A stretch of DNA of 64,000 nt from Phycisphaerales bacterium (GTDB lineage Bacteria > Planctomycetota > Phycisphaerae > Phycisphaerales > UBA1924): positions 434,001-498,000 of the forward strand of contig JAJDDC010000040.1 in assembly GCA_029260515.1 (NCBI GenBank), written 5' to 3'. The position numbers were made by a program, and so were the translations under genes. Positions 58,403 through 64,000 of this stretch are shown here, piece after piece; within the stretch, counting starts at the first letter, position 1, and every line of letters begins with the position of its first letter. The notes under the pieces were generated by a model that was not told the DNA's origin, did no database searches, and saw nothing but the letters and a program-made list of their open reading frames with translations.

Positions 58403-60703
58403 TCAATCCCGCGACTGGGCGGCCTCGATGATCGTGTCGAGCGTGTCCGTTGAACCAACGCCGCGGACGCTCCGGTCGCGGGCGACGAGGACATAGTTGA
58501 ACGCGTCCGCGTCGTGCTTGTTGGGCGCCAGCCAGAGGACGAGGTCCAGCCCGGGCGACTCTTTGAGCATCACGCCCAGGTTCGACGGGAACTGCTCGGC
58601 GTCGAACGGGATCGCGCCCCGGACAGTCCGCGCCCTGGCGAGCAGATCGACCTGGCGTTCGTACTCGCCCTCGTCAAGGACGGAGGGGTCGGTGACGTGG
58701 TCGCCCAGCAGTTCGAGGCCCGAGGCGCGCAACGCCGCGACGCCTTGGGCGATCTTCTCGCCCAGCGCGCCGGAGAGCGGGTAGCCGAGGTCGGAGACGA
58801 CGAGCATCGATCCCTCGAGCGACATCGAGGCCTGGTAGACGCCCGCGGGACTGTGCGGCGGGGCGGGGATCGGCGCGGGGAGTGTGTTGATCGTGACGGT
58901 CTGGCTCGAGTGCCCGCTCACGTACCGGCCCCCCATGCCCGGGAGGACAAGCGCGATCACGACCGCGCCGACGACGAAGAACAACAGCAACGCCGCGAGG
59001 ATGCCCGCGACGCCGGAGCGCTGGTGCCGGTGCGTGTTCTGGGGCAGCGACGCGCGGCGACCGCGCATCCGGTCGTGCGCACGCCGACGCGTCTGTGCGG
59101 CGCGCGACCGCGCCCGCGAGACCTGCTCGCCCGCCGCCATCCGGTCCGCGGGAGCCCGCAGCGGGCGGCGCGGGGGCGCGGGTGTGCGGCGCGCGACGGC
59201 GTGACGGCCGCCGACGCCCTGGCCCGCGGCGTACCGCCCGGTCCACCAGTCCGTCAGCGTCACCTTCGGGCGACCGCGCGGGCCCGCGGGCGCCTCTTGC
59301 GCGGGCGGGGGCACGGGGGTGGGCCTGGGCGGGCTGGCCGCGGCGAAGACGGGCGCCGGATCCTCGGGCTCCGGCATCGGCTCGTGCGACGCCCCGACGG
59401 CGCCGTTCATGCTCGGCAGGTCCGCGGGGCGCACCTTGAACGGGTCGGCCGCGGTGCGGACCGCGTCCAGGTCCGCGAGCATCGCCGCGGCGTTGGCGTA
59501 CCGCTGGTCGTACTCGGCCATGCCGCGGCGCACGATCCAGCGCAGCGCCTCGGGGCAACGCTTGGTGATCTGGCTCAGCCCGCCGTGCGCGGGGAACGAG
59601 TTCTCGATCACCGAGTACAGCACCGCGCCGGCGGCGTAGATGTCGAACTTGGCACCGTCGATCTGGTGGACCTTCACGCCCCGCAGCGCCTGGCGGACCA
59701 GCTCGGGGTCTCGGAAGTACTCGGTGCCGTGTGTCGTGAGCGTCATCGCCGAGCGGAGCGGCGTGACGAGCCCGAAATCCACGAGGTGGGCCCGGGGGCC
59801 CTCGATGATGATGTTGTCGGGCTTGACGTCCTTGTGCCAGAGCCCGCCGGCGTGGTAGGTGTGCAGGGTGTCGAGCAGGTCGGCGGCGAAGCCCATCGTC
59901 GCGGCCATCGACGTGTCGTCGAGCCCGTTCTCGCCCGACTGGGCGTGCAGGCGCTGGGTGATCGTCGCGAGCGAGTCGCCCGGCATGTACCGCATGACGT
60001 AGTAGAAGCGCCCGTCGTCCTGGCCGTGCTCGAGCACGAGGCCCAGCTTCTTGGCGGCGTCCAGAGCACGGCTCTCGCGGATGATCTGGGGCAGGCTCGA
60101 GCCGTCCTTGAGGCTGAAGACCTTGATGACGACGCGGTCGAGGTCCTCGACGCCGCGACGCTCGAAGGCGGCGTGCTTCAGCTCGTCGGGCTCGGCGATA
60201 TACAGCCTGCTGCCCGACCCTCCCGACTGGAGCGACCCAACGATCGTGTACCCCTCGAACATCCCGACGCGCTTCTTGGGGGGCGTGTCGCGCCCCGGCG
60301 CCGCGGCCATGACCTGGGGCAGACGGTGCTCGAGGCCCTCGGTCGCGTCCTTGAGCCCGAGCAGGCGGAGCGGGCGCCCGACACAGATGCGGTACGTGCA
60401 CAGGAAGATCGAGGACAGCTCGGCGTTGAACGCCCGACCGTAGTGCGACGCGGCCGACCAGCGCCCGATCAGCACCGTCCCGACGATGAGCAGGACCAGA
60501 ATCGGGATGAGGACGACGGAGCCGACGATGCGGGCGGCGTCGCCGATGACGCCGAAGATGAACGAGAAGATTGCGGCGACCACGATCCCGATAGCCTTGA
60601 AGACCTTCGCGAGGATGGCGACGCCCAGCCAGACGATGGCGATAAGGGCCACGATGCCGAATGCGGCCCCGATCAGGGTCATCAGCAGTCCAGCGAAGTT
60701 CAT
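58403..60703 (-). CDS. Membrane Ser/Thr protein kinase with extracytoplasmic C-terminal domain
   Basis: A 766-residue kinase. An N-terminal block of three hydrophobic segments (about 5-80) precedes the kinase domain at 150-425. The glycine-rich loop is degenerate (GSLQSGGSGS), Lys194 is in VVIKVF, the catalytic Asp292 is in WHKDVKPDN and Asp309 is in DFGLVTP. A Pro-rich and basic linker leads to a second membrane helix at 566-588 and a C-terminal domain of about 175 residues outside the membrane. The start follows GAGGAGA. It lies 63 bp after the sigma factor gene on the same strand and is presumably its operon partner. Confidence 0.9.
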   Translation of the reverse strand: MNFAGLLMTLIGAAFGIVALIAIVWLGVAILAKVFKAIGIVVAAIFSFIFGVIGDAARIVGSVVLIPILVLLIVGTVLIGRWSAASHYGRAFNAELSSIFLCTYRICVGRPLRLLGLKDATEGLEHRLPQVMAAAPGRDTPPKKRVGMFEGYTIVGSLQSGGSGSRLYIAEPDELKHAAFERRGVEDLDRVVIKVFSLKDGSSLPQIIRESRALDAAKKLGLVLEHGQDDGRFYYVMRYMPGDSLATITQRLHAQSGENGLDDTSMAATMGFAADLLDTLHTYHAGGLWHKDVKPDNIIIEGPRAHLVDFGLVTPLRSAMTLTTHGTEYFRDPELVRQALRGVKVHQIDGAKFDIYAAGAVLYSVIENSFPAHGGLSQITKRCPEALRWIVRRGMAEYDQRYANAAAMLADLDAVRTAADPFKVRPADLPSMNGAVGASHEPMPEPEDPAPVFAAASPPRPTPVPPPAQEAPAGPRGRPKVTLTDWWTGRYAAGQGVGGRHAVARRTPAPPRRPLRAPADRMAAGEQVSRARSRAAQTRRRAHDRMRGRRASLPQNTHRHQRSGVAGILAALLLFFVVGAVVIALVLPGMGGRYVSGHSSQTVTINTLPAPIPAPPHSPAGVYQASMSLEGSMLVVSDLGYPLSGALGEKIAQGVAALRASGLELLGDHVTDPSVLDEGEYERQVDLLARARTVRGAIPFDAEQFPSNLGVMLKESPGLDLVLWLAPNKHDADAFNYVLVARDRSVRGVGSTDTLDTIIEAAQSRD

Positions 60704-60766
60704 GGGCGGTCTCCTCGACCCGGACCGCGAGCTGGTCTCGCGCCGGGGCCCGCATCACGCCGGGTA

Positions 60767-61558
60767 TCAGTCCGCCAGGGCCTGCTCATCGACACGGCGC
60801 AGCTCCATCTGGCGGTGGTAGATCTCCGCGATCGCCTCGTCGAAGAGGGCGTCCGAGTCCTTGTCGGCCAGCCGTCCCGAGTCGGGGTCGCTCGCTGGAA
60901 TGTTGGGATTCAGCGTCAGCCCGTTTCGGTCCGCCTCCGCCAGTTCGTCGTCCGTGAACGAGTACGTCGCGATCACCTCCTGAAGGCGGACGCGGAGCGA
61001 GTCGCGGACCTTGGAGAGGCGCCTGGAGACCGTCGGCTCCGAGACCCCGATGCTCAGGGCGACCTGCTTGCCCGCGATCCCGTCGAGCACCCGCATCCGG
61101 TAGATCGAGAAGTCGGTGAAATCGCTGTCCCGCTCGACCATCCGGATGGCGGCCTCGACCTTGGCCCGGAAGACCGCGTCCTCGTACGCCCTGTCCACGC
61201 CGTGGGAGGCGTCCGCGACCATCCACGAGTCGTCGAAGCTCGCCTTGGCCTTGCCGCCGCCCCGCTTGAGGGCCATCCGCCGGTCCATCTCGTCGCCCAG
61301 GACGTGCTTGGCGATCGCGAGCAGCCAGGTGGAGAACCGGGCGCCCCTGCCCGGGTCGTACCGGTCGATCGAGTTCGAGAGGGCGGTGAGGGTTTCCTGC
61401 GAGAGATCGCGGACGGTCTCGACGCCGATCCGCCCGCGCCCCCACTTCGTGAGCTGGGCGCGGATGACAGGGCCGAAGGTCTCCCAGAGCTCGAACCAGG
61501 CGGCCTGGTCGTTGGCCCGGAGGCGGGAGATGAAGCTGGTTGTCAGCGAGTTGAGCAT
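60767..61558 (-). CDS. ECF-type RNA polymerase sigma factor with C-terminal extension
   Basis: A 263-residue sigma-70 family factor. Region 2 is at about 15-95 (DLSQETLTALSNSIDRYDPGRG, FSTWLLAIAKHVLGDEMDRRM), and region 4 at about 135-185 (YRMRVLDGIAGKQVALSIGVSEPTVSRRLSKVRDSL). About 75 residues follow, rich in Asp, Ala and Arg, beyond the usual ECF length of 180-200. Planctomycetes have ECF groups linked to Ser/Thr kinases, and this gene is followed by one, suggesting phosphorylation control instead of an anti-sigma factor. It is divergent from the coiled-coil gene across a 382-bp gap. Confidence 0.9.
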   Translation of the reverse strand: MLNSLTTSFISRLRANDQAAWFELWETFGPVIRAQLTKWGRGRIGVETVRDLSQETLTALSNSIDRYDPGRGARFSTWLLAIAKHVLGDEMDRRMALKRGGGKAKASFDDSWMVADASHGVDRAYEDAVFRAKVEAAIRMVERDSDFTDFSIYRMRVLDGIAGKQVALSIGVSEPTVSRRLSKVRDSLRVRLQEVIATYSFTDDELAEADRNGLTLNPNIPASDPDSGRLADKDSDALFDEAIAEIYHRQMELRRVDEQALAD

Positions 61559-61940
61559 CGGACCCGTGACCCCTCGCGGGCGCCCCCCGCGTGCGTCCCC
61601 CGCGAGGCGGCGGGGGATGTGGTTCTTCCGATCCGGGCGGGGGCGATTTCCCCCCACGCGGCCCCTGCCTTTGTACCGCCAAAGGGTACGCCAGGGTCGC
61701 GTAACAGCGGCCGGGATGCCGGTTTGGACGTCTGGCAGTGGCCGAACGTCCGAAAAGTGCGCCCCGTCGCACAGAATCGTGAAACCCACCCGCCCGTGTT
61801 CCCAGCAACCCACCAGGACGCCCCGGAAGTTCGGGGCACGAAACGGGTCAAGAACAGCGGGTCCCGATCGGCCCCGCACACGAATCCAGGGTCGGCCGCG
61901 GGCCGACCCAGACGGGGCGAGGGCCCCAGGGAGCGAAGTC
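61559..61940. promoter_or_regulatory. Divergent regulatory region between sigma factor and coiled-coil gene
   Basis: 382 bp without coding content. Three stem-loops are visible: CCTCGCGGG / CCCGCGAGG at 61572-61607, GCCCCG / CGGGGC around GAAGTT at 61820-61837, and a perfect 9-bp GGGTCGGCC / GGCCGACCC at 61889-61909. The first would be in the leader of the sigma factor message and the last in the leader of the coiled-coil message. I could not place clear -10/-35 pairs. Confidence 0.5.
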
Positions 61941-62873
61941 ATGGCTGGCGTCACGAAGACAGTGGTTCGGATTGGTTTGCTGACGGCGCTGGCCGGCGGG
62001 GCGCTGGTCGTGGTCGCCGGCCCGGACGGGGTCCACGCGCTCATCCACCAGGCGAGGGCGAACGTGGGCGGTGTGATCAACTCCGTCGTCGATGACCCCA
62101 TCGCGCTGCGGGCCCAGCTCAAGAGCCTGGAGGCCGAGTACCCCAAGAAGATCAGCGAGGTCCGCACGGACCTGGGCGAGCTGCAGGGCCAGATCGCCGA
62201 GCTCGAGCGTGAGCTGGCTGTCTCTCGCAAGGTCGTCGAGCTCGCCTCGGCGGACCTGGCCCGCCTGGACGGCACGCTCTCCGAGGCCCGTGCGGTCCAA
62301 ACCCAGAACCCCGGCGCGATCGTGAAGGTCGTCTACAACGGGCGCAAGATGTTTGCCGATGACGCCTACGGCGCCCGGACACACATCCAGCAGACCCGCG
62401 ACATCCACTCGACCCGGGTCAACGAGCTGGGCACCGACCTGGGCTACCTGAGCCAGCAGGAGCAGCAGCTTGCCGAGCTGCTCGTCAAACTCGAGACCGA
62501 GCGGAGCGAGTTCCAGACCCAGCTGTTCCAGCTCGACGCCCAGATCGACTCGGTCGCCCGCAACGACCGGATGATCTCGATGATGGAGAAGCGCCAGAAG
62601 ACCATCGACGAGCATTCGCGGTTCGAGGCCCACAGCCTGGACCAGATCCGACACCGCCTGAACTCCAAGCTCTCGATGCAGCGTCAGGAGATCGAGACGA
62701 TCGGCCAGAGGGAGCGTCAGACCGACTACATGAACGAGGCCCAGTTCCTGCTCGAGCAGGAGCAGCAGGGCGAGGCGCCGGCCTTCCGCCCCGCGCCCGT
62801 CCGCGGGTTCTACGTCGAGCCCGAGGTTATCGAGGTGCCCGAGGAGAGCGGCCCGATGGCGATCCGCGACTAA
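61941..62873 (+). CDS. Membrane-anchored coiled-coil protein
   Basis: A 310-residue protein with one N-terminal hydrophobic segment (about residues 7-27) followed by long coiled coils (about 55-105 and 150-235, rich in Glu, Gln, Leu; e.g. ELGTDLGYLSQQEQQLAELL). A central gap (QNPGAIVKVVYNGRKMFADDAYG) may be a hinge. The C-terminus is acidic (EVIEVPEESGPMAIRD). I do not recognise the family; it is not PspA by motif. GGGAGCGAAGTC precedes the ATG. Its divergent pairing with the sigma factor suggests it is the regulator or the target of that system. Confidence 0.8.
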   Translation: MAGVTKTVVRIGLLTALAGGALVVVAGPDGVHALIHQARANVGGVINSVVDDPIALRAQLKSLEAEYPKKISEVRTDLGELQGQIAELERELAVSRKVVELASADLARLDGTLSEARAVQTQNPGAIVKVVYNGRKMFADDAYGARTHIQQTRDIHSTRVNELGTDLGYLSQQEQQLAELLVKLETERSEFQTQLFQLDAQIDSVARNDRMISMMEKRQKTIDEHSRFEAHSLDQIRHRLNSKLSMQRQEIETIGQRERQTDYMNEAQFLLEQEQQGEAPAFRPAPVRGFYVEPEVIEVPEESGPMAIRD

Positions 62874-62879
62874 CCGACA

Positions 62880-62901
62880 GGCGCCGGGCCCGCCCGGCGC
62901 C
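62880..62901 (+). terminator. Palindrome after coiled-coil gene
   Basis: A perfect 22-nt inverted repeat, GGCGCCGGGC / GCCCGGCGCC around CC, starting 7 nt after the stop codon. No T-run follows, so termination strength is uncertain. Confidence 0.65.
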
Positions 62902-63156
62902 GTTCCAGACCCGATCTCCCCGGCCCGCCGCGCCCCGCCAGGCGCTGCGGGCCGGGACTCGTTTTGCCCCGGATCGCCTGTGCAATAGGCGGGTTCGTGC
63001 GTGGGCTGCTAGTCTTCAGTCCAGCCGCGGCCCGTCAGTCTGGGCGGGATGGGCGACGTGGGCCACCGACACCGGGGGCCTTGGTTGCAAAGCATCGTGA
63101 GCCGGCCAGGGACGTGCCGGGGCGCGCGGCGAGAGTCGAACGGAGATCGCTCGGTC

Positions 63157-64000
63157 GTGTGGCTTGATTCCCTCATAGGTCTGTTCAGCGTCGACATGGG
63201 TATCGACCTGGGCACGTGCAACACACTGGTCGCGGTGCGTGGCCAGGGCATCGTGCTCAACGAGCCGTCTGTCGTCGCCGTCGCGAAGGGGACGAACCGC
63301 GTCCTGATGCGCGGCGGCCAGCCCGCGGTCGGCTGGGTCGCCAAGGAGATGCTCGGCAAGACGCCCGGCTCGATCACCGCGGTCCGCCCGCTCAAGGACG
63401 GCGTGATCTCCGACTTCGAGATCACCGAGGCGATGCTCAACTACTTCATCACCAAGGTCACCGGGCGCATGCGCGTCATCGGGCCGCGCGTGGTCATCTC
63501 GATCCCGTCGGGGATCACCGCTGTCGAGAAGCGGGCGGTGTTCGACTCTGCGGAGCGCGCCGGCGCGTGGCGGACGTACCTGCTCGAGGAGCCGGTCGCG
63601 GCCGCGATCGGCGCGGGTCTCCCATTCGCCGAGCCGACGGCGTCGATGATCGTGGACATCGGGGGCGGCACGACCGAGGTCGCGATCATGTCGCTTGCCG
63701 ACATCGCCACGTGCGAGTCCGTCCGCGTCGCGGGCGACGACATGGACGAGGCGATCATGGCGCACATGAAGCGCACGTACAACCTGATGGTGGGCGAGCA
63801 GACCGCCGAGCGGATCAAGATCCAGATCGGGTCCGCCGTCCCACAGGAAGAAGAGACCTCCATCGAGGTGCGCGGGCGCGACATGATCTCGGGCCTGCCC
63901 CGCAAGACGACGATCACCAGCGAGGAGATCCGCGAGGCGCTCCAGGAGCCGATCGGGGCGATCATCGAAACCGTCACGCGGACGCTCGAGCGGGCCGAGC
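63157..64000 (+). CDS. mreB: Rod-shape-determining protein MreB (partial, runs off right edge)
   Basis: Bacterial actin homologue that guides side-wall peptidoglycan synthesis. 281 residues are visible; the family has about 335-350. The start is a GTG at 63157: it gives WLDSLIGLFSVDMGIDLGTCNTLV, an amphipathic membrane-binding helix followed by the phosphate-1 motif. Later motifs are IPSGITAVEKRAV, the LLEEPVAAAIGAGLP loop and VDIGGGTTEVAIM. An ATG at 63196 would delete the helix. CGGAGA lies about 10 nt before the start. The 283 bp upstream hold the palindrome at 62880 and nothing else recognised. Since it lacks a stop within the window, only homology shows it. Confidence 0.95.
   Translation, partial: MWLDSLIGLFSVDMGIDLGTCNTLVAVRGQGIVLNEPSVVAVAKGTNRVLMRGGQPAVGWVAKEMLGKTPGSITAVRPLKDGVISDFEITEAMLNYFITKVTGRMRVIGPRVVISIPSGITAVEKRAVFDSAERAGAWRTYLLEEPVAAAIGAGLPFAEPTASMIVDIGGGTTEVAIMSLADIATCESVRVAGDDMDEAIMAHMKRTYNLMVGEQTAERIKIQIGSAVPQEEETSIEVRGRDMISGLPRKTTITSEEIREALQEPIGAIIETVTRTLERAE

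Noticed and set aside
58514-62095. A 1193-codon open frame on the plus strand
   Set aside because: Antisense to the kinase and sigma factor, which have clear family motifs. Its own translation is Arg/Gly/Asp-rich and has no recognisable domain.

Overview
This 64-kb window is very GC-rich, gene-dense bacterial chromosome with no sign of phage, plasmid, CRISPR or intact insertion sequence, and I found no rRNA or tRNA gene. Its gene content points to Planctomycetota, most likely class Phycisphaerae (an inference, not a database result). Supporting features are the CxxCGYDL zinc ribbon of a membrane protein, a TrpD with a DTCGTGGAPKTFNVST glycine loop, a secreted protease ending in an IPAP PEP-CTERM-like tail, a sigma factor next to a membrane Ser/Thr kinase, flagellar FliD/FliS, and an MreB, which many other planctomycetes lack.

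Layout. 0-4 kb, minus strand: tRNA thiolase mnmA with a small partner, a zinc-ribbon membrane protein and purQ. 4-12 kb: a DUF1015 protein; a minus-strand operon (J-domain protein, two CNNM/CBS membrane proteins, thioredoxin-fold protein); and a group of mostly secreted thiol-related proteins (degenerate rhodanese lipoprotein, DsbD-alpha-like protein, redoxin) beside a racemase-like protein. 12-15 kb: an oversized RseP-type protease and a membrane-anchored hydrolase. 15-21 kb: deoC, a full aldehyde dehydrogenase, a GNAT enzyme, a SIMPL protein and a truncated aldehyde-dehydrogenase-like protein, which look like a deoxynucleoside/acetaldehyde module; a PilZ-J-domain fusion sits opposite. 21-28 kb: DUF4230 and membrane proteins, fliD and fliS, holB and a trypsin-like protease. 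28.7-36.6 kb: alaS runs directly into an ATP synthase operon holding only the Fo genes and delta, followed by pgk instead of the F1 genes. 36.6-42 kb: mutL, a HIT protein, birA, nadC, fabI and a small protein. 42-46 kb: a three-subunit succinate dehydrogenase (sdhCAB). 46-51.7 kb: DUF1844, a SurA-like lipoprotein, YraN, an orphan histidine kinase and miaB. 51.7-58.4 kb: a two-gene VWA/DUF4175-like operon and trpD. 58.4-64 kb: a sigma factor-Ser/Thr kinase operon divergent from a coiled-coil membrane protein, then mreB, which runs off the right edge.

Regulation and repeats. Many transcription units start with a TANNNT hexamer ending exactly 6 nt (sometimes 7-8) before the start codon and have no Shine-Dalgarno sequence, so they are probably transcribed without a leader. 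Other genes, mainly inside operons, have clear AGGAGG-type sites. Several families of short palindromic repeats lie between genes, and one copy has inserted in frame inside mnmA.
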